Positions 26,357 through 34,839 are shown, counted from the first letter of the stretch. The stretch is DNA of 64,000 nt from Rhodovibrio salinarum DSM 9154 (GCF_000515255.1 NZ_KI911559.1:1-64000); one strand, 5' to 3'. Translations and numbers: made by a program. Notes: generated from the sequence alone by a model not told the origin.

Positions 26357-26965
26357 CTAGTCCGTCTTGCCGCCAATCACGCGGGTGATTTCCTTCGCCT
26401 CGGGACCATAGGCCCCCTCGGCCTCGGCGAGGGCGTAGCTCACCTCCATGCCGGGTTCGAGGTCATCGAGGGTCTCGCCCTTCACGGCTGTATCTTGGAA
26501 GAACAGGCTTTGTCCGGCGTGCGTTTCCAGCATGCCGTGGCGACGCTCCGAATCGACCCGGGTGATCGTGCCGCGGGCCTGACCGGCGGCGGGATGCGGC
26601 TGCTTGTGCTGATGGTCGAAGTGCTTGTCGATATAGGCATTGACGCGCCGGCCGGCGACTTCGAAAGCCTCGTTGATCACGCTGTACTGGTCGGCGTGAT
26701 TGACCGCCTCGTGCGGACGATCTTCTTTCTGCGCCACCAGCGTGTCCGTGCCCGGAATCGACACCTCGACCTTGCAGTGCAAGGTGCTCTTGTCGACCTG
26801 TTTGTGATCGGCGTCGAGGACGACGCGTACATTCGTGATATGCTTGTGAAAGCGGTCCAGCTTCTGCGCCTGCTTCAGCACCTGATGGCGCAGATGGTCC
26901 GAACTTTCCATGCCGTGGAAGGTGATGTCGACGGGAATACGCAGGTCCGCGTCGTTCACGGCCAT
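26357..26965 (-). CDS. HPF/RaiA ribosome-associated protein with a C-terminal cold-shock-like domain
   Basis: 202 residues from the ATG at 26965. Residues about 7-110 are the HPF/RaiA (S30AE) fold: ITFHGMESSDHLRHQVLKQA, LDRFHKHITNVRVVLDA, with lysine-rich contacts. Residues about 132-202 look like a cold-shock beta-barrel (RGTITRVDSERRHGMLETHA and following), but the RNP1 aromatic residues (usually KGFGFI) are weakened to HGMLE. Such fusions occur in alphaproteobacteria and differ from long HPF, whose C-terminal domain dimerises 70S. It probably binds ribosomes in stationary phase or salt stress. Confidence 0.82.
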   Translation of the reverse strand: MAVNDADLRIPVDITFHGMESSDHLRHQVLKQAQKLDRFHKHITNVRVVLDADHKQVDKSTLHCKVEVSIPGTDTLVAQKEDRPHEAVNHADQYSVINEAFEVAGRRVNAYIDKHFDHQHKQPHPAAGQARGTITRVDSERRHGMLETHAGQSLFFQDTAVKGETLDDLEPGMEVSYALAEAEGAYGPEAKEITRVIGGKTD

Positions 26966-27225
26966 TGGGTCTCTCCTTCGTTGTTCGTCGTCTCTCGCGC
27001 GACGCCCGCCGGTCGCTTCGACACGGGCATCAAGCCTAACCCTGTCATTACGTCGTAAATTCCATCGCTTCGTGCAACAGGGCATATCGCCACCGCACTC
27101 GCCGGCCACTGAAAGTCACACGAACTCGTTGACGGAGAGGCCTTTTTCACGATGTCGGCCGACACACCACGCACAGCCTGCGCAGAAAGACTTGGGCGGT
27201 GCCGCCCGCCGCTAGCGGTAGATCA

Positions 27226-28815
27226 TCACCCCGACAGCGGCAGCCGGGCCGTGATCCGCAGGCCGTGCGGGCTCGCATTTTCCGCCTGGATCTCGCCGCC
27301 CATCGCTTCGACATTGCGGCGGACCAGCCACAACCCGATACCGAAATGCTGGCTGCCAGCGGTCGGGCTTTGGGCGATACGCGCGCTCTCGGCGTCTTCC
27401 TGCGCCTGCGTCATCGGCTGGTCTTCGCCATTGCCCCCCGACGCAGGTGCGTCGCCGCCATTGGGTTGGCTGGCCCGCGAGGAGACGTAGCGTTCGAAGA
27501 TCTGCTGGATGCGGTCCGCCTCGACCCCGGGGCCGGCGTCGGTCACGGAGAGCAGTGCGTCGTTCTGCTCCCGCCGAACCGCCACCTCGATCTTTCCGCC
27601 TTCCGGCGAGAAGTCGATGGCGTTGTCCAGCAGGTTCTCCAGCACGGTCTCCAGCATGTCCTCGGACGCCAACACCTCGACCCGGTTGGCCAGCTTGCGT
27701 TCCAGGCGCACGCCCTTGGCCGCCGCCGTGTCGGTATAGCCATCCAGCGTCGAGCCGACGAACCGCGGCAGGTCGACCCGTTCGCGCGGTGCCTCCATCA
27801 GTTCGGCAGTCGCCTCATCCATCCGACGGGACGCCGCAACCAGCGCATCGAGCCGGTCGAGGGAACGCTCGATCAATTCGATCGAACGCTGGGCGCGCGG
27901 GTTCTGCTCAGCCGCCATGCGCCGCAGCGGCTCGACCGACTGCGCGATCGTGGCGATCGGGGTCTTGAAGGCGTGAGCATTATCCTCCGCGGCATGGCGG
28001 ATGGCGTGGGCGGCGTTGCGCAAGGTCGCGACCATCCGGTCGAACTCGGCTGCCACACCTTCCAGCTCGGGCACGCGGTTGATCTCGGTGAACTGGGCCC
28101 CGCCCTCGGAGATGCCCTGGACGCGGATCATCCGCGCCGCCCGGGCGAACCGGCGTAGCGCGCGCCAGATCCCGACGAACATCAGAATCACCAGAACCGC
28201 CATGATGACGTAGATGAAGAAGGCGGCCTGCACTTCCGGCGTCTGCCAGTACGGGTTGCCAAGTGCCGCGCCGAGCGCGGCGTTCGTGCCATGGGACGTG
28301 ATGACCGCCCAACAGCCGGCGTCCGTCATGACCGGCGTGACGGGCGTCAGGACCTCTTCCTCACCCGCCGGATTCCGGTACCGCACGCCCAGCGGCCGAT
28401 TGCCGGCACAAGTGTCCTGCAGCTTTTCGAACACGCCGGTTTCGACCAGTTCGGCGCGCTCCTGTTCCAGGTATTCCCCGGAAACGGCGGGCGCGGAGGC
28501 GATATAGAAAAAGCCGCTGGGATCATCGGCGTTCGATGGGCGCAACAGCAGCTTGATCTTCAGCCCATCGACCCCGCCCAGACGCTTCAGCGCCTGCCCG
28601 ATACCGCGCAGCGCCTCGCCATCGTATTCCTTGAGCTGTGGACGCAACGATTCGCCGATGACCATGCCTTGGTTCTCAAGGCTGCTCAGCAGCAGCTTGC
28701 GCTTGTCCTGGTCGGCATCCTGGAACTGCTGGTAAAGCAATAGCGGCACCGCGAAGAAGACGATCACAACAATCGCCGTCTTCGCCGCCACTGAATGCAG
28801 GAAGGCGCGAATCAT
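27226..28815 (-). CDS. membrane sensor histidine kinase with HAFKTP H-box
   Basis: 529 residues from the ATG at 28815, preceded by GGAGGAGAG. Two membrane segments (about 5-30 and 197-217) enclose a periplasmic sensor of about 165 residues. HAMP-like linker follows, then the H-box AEDNAHAFKTPIATIA with H281, an N box LENLLDNAIDFSPEGG, G1 VTDAGPGVE and a final GIGLWLVRRNVEAMGG. The ATP lid contains an unusual hydrophilic insert (about 55 residues, GGDAPASGGNGEDQPMTQAQ and on). The response-regulator gene lies 91 bases upstream on the same strand, so the two form a two-component system. The signal sensed is unknown. Confidence 0.9.
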   Translation of the reverse strand: MIRAFLHSVAAKTAIVVIVFFAVPLLLYQQFQDADQDKRKLLLSSLENQGMVIGESLRPQLKEYDGEALRGIGQALKRLGGVDGLKIKLLLRPSNADDPSGFFYIASAPAVSGEYLEQERAELVETGVFEKLQDTCAGNRPLGVRYRNPAGEEEVLTPVTPVMTDAGCWAVITSHGTNAALGAALGNPYWQTPEVQAAFFIYVIMAVLVILMFVGIWRALRRFARAARMIRVQGISEGGAQFTEINRVPELEGVAAEFDRMVATLRNAAHAIRHAAEDNAHAFKTPIATIAQSVEPLRRMAAEQNPRAQRSIELIERSLDRLDALVAASRRMDEATAELMEAPRERVDLPRFVGSTLDGYTDTAAAKGVRLERKLANRVEVLASEDMLETVLENLLDNAIDFSPEGGKIEVAVRREQNDALLSVTDAGPGVEADRIQQIFERYVSSRASQPNGGDAPASGGNGEDQPMTQAQEDAESARIAQSPTAGSQHFGIGLWLVRRNVEAMGGEIQAENASPHGLRITARLPLSG

Positions 28816-28906
28816 TGCGCGGCTCTCCTCCGCCGACCACACGACAGACCCGGCGGTCGCCGCTCAGCAATCGCCCACGACGCCCCCGTGCAGGTGCGTT
28901 GCGGCC

Positions 28907-29665
28907 TCACTCGCGAGCCTTGTCGTCGCGCCAACGGTAACCAAATCCCGGGTAATTCTCGATGGCTTCGAAATTGCCGTCCAGGGCGCGGAATTTTTGC
29001 CGAATCCGCTTGATCAGCGTGCGGACGTTCCCACGGTAGCCTTCCTCACCACTCCCGGCGATAAAGCCCGCTCCGTGCACCTGGTCGTACAGTTCGCGGT
29101 AGCGCACATCCCGACCGGGACGAGCTGCCAGCAAATCGACGATCCGGAACTCGTTCAGCGTTAACGGCACCTCGTTGCCTTTCCAGTAGGCACGCGAGGT
29201 TTCGCGGTTGAGTTCCAGATGGCCGATCGTCTCGACGATACTGCCCTCGCCTGCGGGCTGATCGCTCGCGGGGGCACCGTCGGGGCGCTTGACCGACAAT
29301 TCGATCCGCTTCTTCAGGATCGACAGGCTGCGCGATTTCTCGACGAAATCGACCGCACCGTGGTGCAGCGCCGCTTCCTCATAGATCTGATCGCCCAGCA
29401 CCGTCAGGAAGATCACCGGAACATCGATTTCATGTTCGCGAATGGCGCGCAGCAACTGGATGCCGGTCATCCCAGGCATGCGCCAGTCCAACACGACCAG
29501 ATCAGCGCGGTTGCCGGCGCGGAGATACTCCAGGGCTGGCTGCCCCTCGCCGAAGTCGGTGACCTCGTAACCGTCGTCTTTCAGATTCTGCGTCAAAGAT
29601 TCGCGGAACATCGGGTCGTCGTCGACAACGACGAGCCGCGCTTCGGCCTCCTCATGCTCGCTCAC
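28907..29665 (-). CDS. DNA-binding response regulator, OmpR type
   Basis: 252 residues. Receiver domain with the acidic pair at D15-D17, phospho-acceptor D60 (VVLDWRMPG), T88 and K110 (VDFVEKS), then a winged-helix effector from about 145 (HLELNRETSRAYWKGNEVPL, ending AIENYPGFGYRWRD). It is the cognate partner of the kinase downstream. Its start overlaps the stop of a lipoprotein gene by 4 bases, so lipoprotein, regulator and kinase form one operon. Confidence 0.93.
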   Translation of the reverse strand: MSEHEEAEARLVVVDDDPMFRESLTQNLKDDGYEVTDFGEGQPALEYLRAGNRADLVVLDWRMPGMTGIQLLRAIREHEIDVPVIFLTVLGDQIYEEAALHHGAVDFVEKSRSLSILKKRIELSVKRPDGAPASDQPAGEGSIVETIGHLELNRETSRAYWKGNEVPLTLNEFRIVDLLAARPGRDVRYRELYDQVHGAGFIAGSGEEGYRGNVRTLIKRIRQKFRALDGNFEAIENYPGFGYRWRDDKARE

Positions 29666-30345
29666 TGAGCATTCTCCCCCTCTAGCCGCGCGCCCTCTTG
29701 GGCGGCTGCGTCGTCGGTGTGATCCGGCGCCGCGTTCTCAGAGAAATCCGGTCCACCGTTCGTGCCGGCCTGTTGATCAAGTTCCTCGGCGGTGGGCACG
29801 CGTGCGCTCTTGCGGCCACCGCCACTGGTGTCGGCCTGCGGCAGCGGTGCCGCACGGCTGCGACCGCGCTTCGCCAAGGTGTACCAGCAAAACGGCCGAC
29901 TCCCGACAAACTCACTGCCAGCTTCGAGGTCAAGGGCCAGTGTACGCTGTTCCTGGCTCTCAAGGTCGAAATAAAAGAACAGTTCGAGGCGGCACCCCGC
30001 AATCGCATAGGTCCATACGGTGGCGGGCGATTCCTCCTCGACCTGGCTGGGCGGCCCGAGCAGCTGCCAGGTTTGGTCCGTCGTCAGACCAGTCAGACGC
30101 TCCTCGCTCAATTCCCCGCGCTGGGGCGGACGGGACGGTTTGGGCAGCGACGCCCAGCGCCTCTCCCGCGCCGCCGCATCTTCCTCGGCAGGGTCATCCT
30201 GGTCACTGCGGACCGAGGAGGTGTCGTCCAAGCCGGCAGCCGATGAATCGTTCCCCGCCTCATCGGAACGTTGCATGGGCGGAAATGCTTGGCACGCCGT
30301 CAGCGACAGCAGCAACAGGGCTAGCAGGGTAGTCTTCAAGCTCAA
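29662..30345 (-). CDS. lipoprotein of unknown function in a two-component operon
   Basis: 227 residues. Signal peptide MSLKTTLLALLLLSLTAC with a clean lipobox (LTAC, Cys18). Disordered acidic stretches flank a folded core (about 75-155) that includes LTGLTTDQTWQLLGPPSQVEE, VWTYAIAGCRLELFFYFD and LVGSRPFCWY-like sequence; two core cysteines may pair. I recognise no named family, though the GLTxDQxxxLLGxPxxxxxE pattern resembles SmpA/BamE-type domains, which sit at the outer membrane. Coupling to the regulator downstream suggests it could be the envelope sensor or target of the system. Confidence 0.78.
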   Translation of the reverse strand: MSLKTTLLALLLLSLTACQAFPPMQRSDEAGNDSSAAGLDDTSSVRSDQDDPAEEDAAARERRWASLPKPSRPPQRGELSEERLTGLTTDQTWQLLGPPSQVEEESPATVWTYAIAGCRLELFFYFDLESQEQRTLALDLEAGSEFVGSRPFCWYTLAKRGRSRAAPLPQADTSGGGRKSARVPTAEELDQQAGTNGGPDFSENAAPDHTDDAAAQEGARLEGENAQ

Positions 30346-30722
30346 TCGCTCCCGTTCGCCCGCGCGCGTGGCGGCGGGACGCTTTTCATACCCTATAAGG
30401 ACGTCCGGATCTTTGCGACCCTGTAAACACCCACCGGAGATATACGTCCCGTGGCACCCCGGACACGTTCCGTCAATAGTCTAAAAGTTTCGGCGAGAAC
30501 CTTAAAGTGTGCCAGCTCCACCTCGCCCGTTCCGAGCTTGCGCCACCATGTCGCAGTTCGATTCAAGTTTTAACTGATGTTTGGCTGCCGAACTGTAAGG
30601 CAGCTCTTTAAGCCTACTGTGGTTCCGGTAAGATTTAGCATAAAGCATCTGAAAACTCTTTAACGTGTCTGACAAATCGATTATGTCTTACACAGTTTTC
30701 GGAATCGGAGGAAAGATCCAAA
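30346..30722. other. AT-rich divergent promoter region upstream of mucR
   Basis: These 377 bases are clearly AT-richer than the surroundings (for example 30570-30720) and hold the promoters of the lipoprotein-two-component operon (minus) and mucR (plus). MucR proteins bind AT-rich targets and repress their own promoter, so autoregulation is plausible. No gene or RNA is recognised. Confidence 0.55.
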
Positions 30723-31160
30723 ATGAGCGAATCGAACGAAAGTCCGAACAACCAAACGATCGCGGAAATGACCACGCGGATCGTCTCGGCTTATGTAGGG
30801 CACAACTCAGTCGAACCCGACCAAGTACCTCAAGTAATCCAGGCCGTGGCACGCGACCTGAAGAATTTGCAGTCCGGTGAGACGCAGGCCACTCAGGGTG
30901 AGGCCCAGCCGGCGGTCAGCCCGCGCAAGTCGATCGGTAAGGATCATCTCGTCTGCCTGGTTTGCGGCCGCAAGCAGAAAGCCCTGAAGCGGCACCTCGC
31001 CAAGGCGCACGACATGACCCCCGAACAATACCGCGAGACTTACGGTCTGCGTCCGGACTACCCGATGGTCGCGCCCAACACCTCGAAGCGCCGCTCGGAA
31101 ATCGCGCGCTCGATCGGTCTTGGCCGTCGGGAAGGTGAAGGCGGTTCCGAGGCCGCCTAA
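30723..31160 (+). CDS. mucR: MucR/Ros family zinc-finger transcriptional regulator
   Basis: 145 residues. The hallmark zinc finger is CLVCGRKQKALKRHLAKAH with C78, C81, H91 and H96, and the downstream signature DMTPEQYRETYGLRPDYPMV. The N-terminal helix (TTRIVSAYVGHNSV) mediates oligomerisation. MucR is a global H-NS-like regulator in alphaproteobacteria controlling exopolysaccharide, motility and cell cycle. Ribosome site GGAGGAAAG upstream. A terminator follows at 31252. Confidence 0.95.
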   Translation: MSESNESPNNQTIAEMTTRIVSAYVGHNSVEPDQVPQVIQAVARDLKNLQSGETQATQGEAQPAVSPRKSIGKDHLVCLVCGRKQKALKRHLAKAHDMTPEQYRETYGLRPDYPMVAPNTSKRRSEIARSIGLGRREGEGGSEAA

Positions 31161-31251
31161 GGCGCCCGGCTGCCTACCTGCGTCTGCAAAGGCGGGACCG
31201 CACGCAACAGGTTCCCCGTCCTTTCGCGATCTTGCGCTAACACGCGCAACG

Positions 31252-31283
31252 CGCCGCTGTCGGTCCACCGACGGCGGCGTTTT
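31252..31283 (+). terminator. Rho-independent terminator of mucR
   Basis: CGCCGCTGTCGGT and ACCGACGGCGGCG form a 13-base stem (one wobble or mismatch) with a two-base loop, followed by TTTT. It lies 91 bases beyond the mucR stop. Confidence 0.85.
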
Positions 31284-31368
31284 CATGTCTTTCGACCGTC
31301 TGTCGAACGGCCCTGTCCACTGAATGATGCAGAGGGGGTGGACAGATTGGGGGTACCTTCTTATCTCA

Positions 31369-31493
31369 GGGGTGCATCGCGATGCCAGAAGTGGTCCGGC
31401 CCCTCGCGTGTAAGACCTATCGGCACCAACCCGTGTGAGGCCTTCTCACGGCGTTGTGTGCACGGCTTCCGACGCCGGACCACTCAGGCACCC
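31369..31493 (+). ncRNA. candidate structured non-coding RNA (bubble-and-stem architecture)
   Basis: Nested pairing by eye: closing stem GGGTGC (31370-31375) with GCACCC (31488-31493); a perfect 11-bp stem AGTGGTCCGGC (31390-31400) with GCCGGACCACT (31474-31484); a large internal loop; and an upper arm where CACCAAC pairs with GTTGTGTG and GTGTGAG with CTCAC around 31424-31460. A perfect 12-base palindrome (31374-31385) overlaps the lower bulge. This recalls the long-stem-with-bubble form of 6S RNA, but I see no 6S neighbours (zapA, fau). The strand is a guess; the structure could also be a leader for the lipoprotein 240 bases on. Confidence 0.4.
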
Positions 31494-31671
31494 GTCCTTA
31501 CTTCAGCGTGTTCTGCTGGCAATCCTAAATACTGGTGTGCCAAGTAACGATGGGCGAATTGCATGTATTGCATCCCCAGCCGCCTGCTGACACGCACCGT
31601 TCACCCCCTCGATCCTTGAAGACGGACGGCTTTCCCGTCACCTCGCGACGCGGACGCCCATGGTGGGGCAC

Positions 31672-31688
31672 ACCTTCGATTCGAAGGT
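31672..31688. promoter_or_regulatory. palindrome ACCTTCGA-T-TCGAAGGT, candidate operator
   Basis: The eight-base arms pair perfectly around one central base. It lies 41-57 bases before the glycine-zipper lipoprotein start, in the place of a promoter operator or a short leader hairpin. Confidence 0.4.
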
Positions 31689-31728
31689 TGTGCGCCATCA
31701 GCTCTTCAGGCCCTGAGGGAGAAATGTC

Positions 31729-32214
31729 ATGCGGCACGCAAGCAAGGTCATCGTTGCGCTGTTCGCCATCGGCCTGTCGGCCACCGGCTGCGCCCGTGAC
31801 AATACAAGTGGCGGCGAGCTCGCCGGCGGCGCCGGCGGCGCGGTCCTCGGCGGCCTTGCCGGCAGCCAGATCGGCGGCGGCACCGGCAAGTTGATCGCTA
31901 CCGGCGCGGGCGCGGTGATCGGCGCGCTGGTTGGCTCCGAGGTTGGCCGGCGCCTTTCCGAGGGCGACGAGGAGCGCTTGACGCAGACCACCCAAGACAG
32001 CCTCGAGAACAACCAGACCGGCCAGACGTCGAGCTGGGATAATCCGGATACCGGGCACCGGGGCACGGTCACGCCGACGGAAACCTACAAGACCGACTCG
32101 GGGCGGTACTGCCGGGAATTCCAGCACACGATCTATGTCGATGGCGAAGCCAAGGACGCGTACGGCACAGCCTGCCGGCAGCCGGACGGCAGTTGGAAGA
32201 TCGTTCAGAGCTGA
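31729..32214 (+). CDS. glycine-zipper lipoprotein (17-kDa surface-antigen-like)
   Basis: 161 residues. The signal peptide ends in a lipobox (LSATGC, Cys21). A glycine-zipper pair follows (GGAGGAVLGGLAGSQIGGGT, then GAGAVIGALVGSEVGRRLSE), then a C-terminal domain with SGRYCREFQHTIYVDG and AYGTACRQPDGSWKIV, typical of the RT0821 / rickettsial 17-kDa antigen family. It is an outer-membrane or periplasmic envelope protein. GAGGGAGAAATGTC precedes the ATG. A terminator follows directly. Confidence 0.9.
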   Translation: MRHASKVIVALFAIGLSATGCARDNTSGGELAGGAGGAVLGGLAGSQIGGGTGKLIATGAGAVIGALVGSEVGRRLSEGDEERLTQTTQDSLENNQTGQTSSWDNPDTGHRGTVTPTETYKTDSGRYCREFQHTIYVDGEAKDAYGTACRQPDGSWKIVQS

Positions 32215-32248
32215 CGACTCTACGCGCCCTGTCCGCAGGACTATGCAG

Positions 32249-32287
32249 CTACGCCGGCTAGGAGCCCCCTGGCCGGCGTAGTTTTTT
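32249..32287 (+). terminator. Rho-independent terminator of the glycine-zipper lipoprotein
   Basis: CTACGCCGGC (32249-32258) pairs with GCCGGCGTAG (32272-32281) over a 13-base loop, followed by six T residues. Confidence 0.93.
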
Positions 32288-32470
32288 GCGAGGAGGGGTA
32301 CGATCTTTTTTGTCGATTCCAGCCCGAATTTATGTCAGGAATTCCAGCGGTTATCGCGTATTGCGAAACCTATTAGAAAGAAACACGACTTAACCTCCGT
32401 GAAATGGGCGGAGATGCCTCCAGGCATCCGGCTGGCTAACGGGTACGGATGCACGAAAGGGACCAGGACG

Positions 32471-32659
32471 ATGTCCATCCAGCCGCTTGCGATCCAGCGC
32501 CTTCGTCAGCTGCCGATCCGGGTGCTGCGTGTCCTCGACCCGGCCGCCAACTGGCTGCGCCGGGAACTCGACGCCGCCCGCCGAGATACCCTGGACGATC
32601 AGTTCATGGCCACCACGCGGGGCAACGCCTATCGCCGACCGGAGCGATTGCCGCACTAA
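32471..32659 (+). CDS. small basic protein, unknown
   Basis: 62 residues, rich in Arg and Leu (SIQPLAIQRLRQLPIRVLRV, then LDPAANWLRRELDAARRDTL). An amphipathic helical protein without membrane segment or known motif. AGGAC lies just before the ATG. Its stop overlaps the stop of the opposing YdcF-like gene by 4 bases. It is plausible as a small gene but could be spurious. Confidence 0.4.
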   Translation: MSIQPLAIQRLRQLPIRVLRVLDPAANWLRRELDAARRDTLDDQFMATTRGNAYRRPERLPH

Positions 32660-33171
32660 AGTGCCTGGCGTTTCGCCCGCCGCGCGGCCCGGCGCAACCG
32701 TCCCAGCCGACCGAGATAGACGACCAACCCGGCCACCTCGCGCATCCAGAAGACGGGCTTCCCCGCCGTACCCGGCACCGGCGCAGGCCAGCAGCGCACC
32801 CCAGCAAGGCGGAAGCACAACCAAGCGCGCGGCATATGCGGCCAGTCGGTGACCAACAAACCACCGCACAGACCGTTCCGGCGCAGAAGCCGGGCCGCCA
32901 ACACCGCGTTCTGCAGCGTGTTACGGGAACGCCCCTCCACCAGGATCGCGGCCGTCGGAACACCGCTATCCTGGGCAACCGCCGCGATCGCCGCAGCCTC
33001 CGGCACGGGACCGCCTCCCACCGCGACCAGAACCCGCCCGGGACGTGCCAGGGTCAAGGCCGCGCCGTGCCGCGCCCGGCGCAGTAACGCCGGATTCGCC
33101 CCACCGCGGCCGTCCCGGAAGGCGGCGCCCAGCACGATCACACCTTCCCGTCCGCTGTCCGTCTGGATCAT
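32656..33171 (-). CDS. YdcF-like (DUF218) protein
   Basis: 171 residues. The DUF218 core shows GVIVLGAAFRDGRGGANPAL, VLVAVGGG, and the signature VEGRSRNTLQNAVLAARLLR (normally E-x-x-S-x-x-T-x-x-N), then LLVTDWPHMPRAWLCFRLAG. The YdcF/SanA family binds nucleotides or acts in envelope processes; the reaction is unsettled. It lacks the N-terminal membrane segments of long homologues, though a C-terminal hydrophobic stretch (VAGLVVYLGRLG) is present. Confidence 0.8.
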   Translation of the reverse strand: MIQTDSGREGVIVLGAAFRDGRGGANPALLRRARHGAALTLARPGRVLVAVGGGPVPEAAAIAAVAQDSGVPTAAILVEGRSRNTLQNAVLAARLLRRNGLCGGLLVTDWPHMPRAWLCFRLAGVRCWPAPVPGTAGKPVFWMREVAGLVVYLGRLGRLRRAARRAKRQAL

Positions 33172-33328
33172 GGGATTGGCGATAGCCGATCACCGCCCGC
33201 ATGGCCAGACGGTCAGCGCCGACCCGGCACCGCTCAATCGCAACGGCGTCCTTGCACGGCTGCGGAAAATCGCCACCATGCAGGGGTGAAATGGCTGCGA
33301 ATCCCGTTTGGATCGAGTTGTCTGTCTG

Positions 33329-34045
33329 ATGCGCCCTATCCTTGAGATCGCCGGCCTGACCCGCCGGTTCGGGCGCATCGCTGCGGTCGACCAGGTGTCG
33401 TTCACCCTCGATGCCGGCGAGGTACTAGGATTCCTGGGACCGAACGGTGCCGGCAAGTCGACCAGCATGAAGATGATCGCCGGGGCATTGGCGATCAGCG
33501 ATGGCACGGTGCGCGTATGCGGCCACGACGTCGCGACCGATCGGCGTGCCGCGCAGCGCTGCCTCGGGTACCTGCCGGAAGGCGCCCCGCTGTACCCCGA
33601 CATGACGCCGCGCGCGTTGCTCGACACCGCCGCCCGCCTGCGCGGCTACAACCGAACTGACCGGCGGCGGCAGATCGACTGGACGGTCGGGCGGCTGGAA
33701 CTGCAGAGCGCGTTCGACCGGCCGATCGAGACGCTGTCCAAGGGGTTCAAGCGGCGGGTGGCGTTGGCGCAGGCGATCCTACATCAACCGGAGCTGCTGA
33801 TCCTGGACGAGCCGACGGACGGCCTCGACCCCAACCAGAAGCACGAGGTGCGCGGCCTGCTGCGCGAGCTGGCCCACGACCGGGCGATCCTAATCTCCAC
33901 CCACGTGCTGGAAGAAGTGGAGGCCATGTGCAGCCGCTGCATCGTGATCTCGGCCGGCCGGACGGTCGTCGATTCCACCCCGGCGGAACTCGCCGCGCGC
34001 GGCCCGCTGGACCAGGTGTTCCGGCACCTGACCCGGGCTGCCTGA
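33329..34045 (+). CDS. ABC transporter ATP-binding protein (GldA-like)
   Basis: 238 residues from the ATG at 33329 (MRPILEIAGLTRRFG); a TTG seven codons upstream is an alternative. Walker A GPNGAGKSTSMKM, Q-loop region GYLPEGAPLYPDMTP, a signature-like LSKGFKRRVALAQAI, Walker B LLILDEPTDGLDPNQ, and the H-loop STHVLEEVEAM are all present. First gene of a four-gene operon (ATPase, ABC-2 permease, GldG-like, DUF4340) that resembles the gliding-motility Gld exporter set, but in non-gliding proteobacteria it is of unknown substrate. Confidence 0.92.
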   Translation: MRPILEIAGLTRRFGRIAAVDQVSFTLDAGEVLGFLGPNGAGKSTSMKMIAGALAISDGTVRVCGHDVATDRRAAQRCLGYLPEGAPLYPDMTPRALLDTAARLRGYNRTDRRRQIDWTVGRLELQSAFDRPIETLSKGFKRRVALAQAILHQPELLILDEPTDGLDPNQKHEVRGLLRELAHDRAILISTHVLEEVEAMCSRCIVISAGRTVVDSTPAELAARGPLDQVFRHLTRAA

Positions 34046-34048
34046 GCC

Positions 34049-34822
34049 ATGCGCGGGCACGCAGAAACGCCAGCCACCCCCGGCGCCGCCGTCGTCACCT
34101 TGACGCTGGCGAAACGGGAACTGGCAGCCTATTTCGCCAGTCCACTCGCCTACGTCTTCATCACAGCCTTCCTGGTGCTGTCCGCGCTCCTGACCTTCCA
34201 GCTCGGCGGCTTCTTCGCCCGTGGGCAAGCCGACCTGCTGCCGTTCTTCCGCTTCCACCCCTGGCTTTACCTCATCCTGGTCCCGGCGGTCGGCATGCGC
34301 CTGTGGGCGGAGGAACGGCGCAACGGCACGCTGGAACTCCTGCTTAGCCTGCCGGTGACGACCGGCCAGCTGGTGGTCGCCAAGTTCGCGGCCGGCTGGG
34401 CGTTCCTCGGCCTCGCGCTCGCGTTGACCGCGCCGATGTGGCTCGCCGTCAGCTACCTGGGCGCGCCCGACCACGGCGCGATCCTGGCTGGCTACCTCGG
34501 CTCCTGGCTGATGGCAGGCGGCTATCTGGCGGTCGCCGCCTGCCTGTCGGCGGCGACCCAGAACCAGGTGGTCGCCTTCGTGCTGGCGCTCGCGGCGTGC
34601 TTCGCGCTGCTCGCCGGCGGCAGCGAGGTCGGCCAGGGCTTCCTCAGCGAGGTTCTGCCGACCGGACTCGCCGACGCGCTGGCGCAAATGTCGGTGCTGA
34701 GCCGCTTCGACGACTTCCAGCAAGGCGTGGTCGCGTTCACCGACGTCGTGTTCTTTGCCTCCCTGATCACCTGCGCGCTGGTGGCCAACACCGCGCTGGT
34801 CGAACTCAAGCGCGACGCGTAA
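34049..34822 (+). CDS. ABC-2 type permease (GldF-like)
   Basis: 257 residues, six membrane segments. KRELAAYFASPLAYVFITAF is the typical GldF/NosY-like first helix, followed by RLWAEERRNGTLELLLSLPV, the conserved elbow-helix E-RR-GTLE-L motif of ABC-2 permeases. It starts three bases after the ATPase stop and forms the membrane half of that transporter. Confidence 0.92.
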   Translation: MRGHAETPATPGAAVVTLTLAKRELAAYFASPLAYVFITAFLVLSALLTFQLGGFFARGQADLLPFFRFHPWLYLILVPAVGMRLWAEERRNGTLELLLSLPVTTGQLVVAKFAAGWAFLGLALALTAPMWLAVSYLGAPDHGAILAGYLGSWLMAGGYLAVAACLSAATQNQVVAFVLALAACFALLAGGSEVGQGFLSEVLPTGLADALAQMSVLSRFDDFQQGVVAFTDVVFFASLITCALVANTALVELKRDA

Positions 34823-34839
34823 CCCCGAAGGCCGCTCTC

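Larger units (their letters stand above)
31284..31728. other. 445-base region with a candidate structured RNA, no protein gene
   Basis: Between the mucR terminator and the glycine-zipper lipoprotein. It includes the nested inverted repeats at 31369-31493 (listed separately) and a 17-base palindrome at 31672-31688. Open frames are short, without ribosome sites or recognisable domains. Confidence 0.5.

Noticed and set aside
31369-31493. 6S RNA or SRP RNA for the structured region
   Set aside because: The zapA/fau neighbourhood and the SRP GGAA tetraloop with its AGCAGCC side are absent, so only an unnamed candidate is reported.
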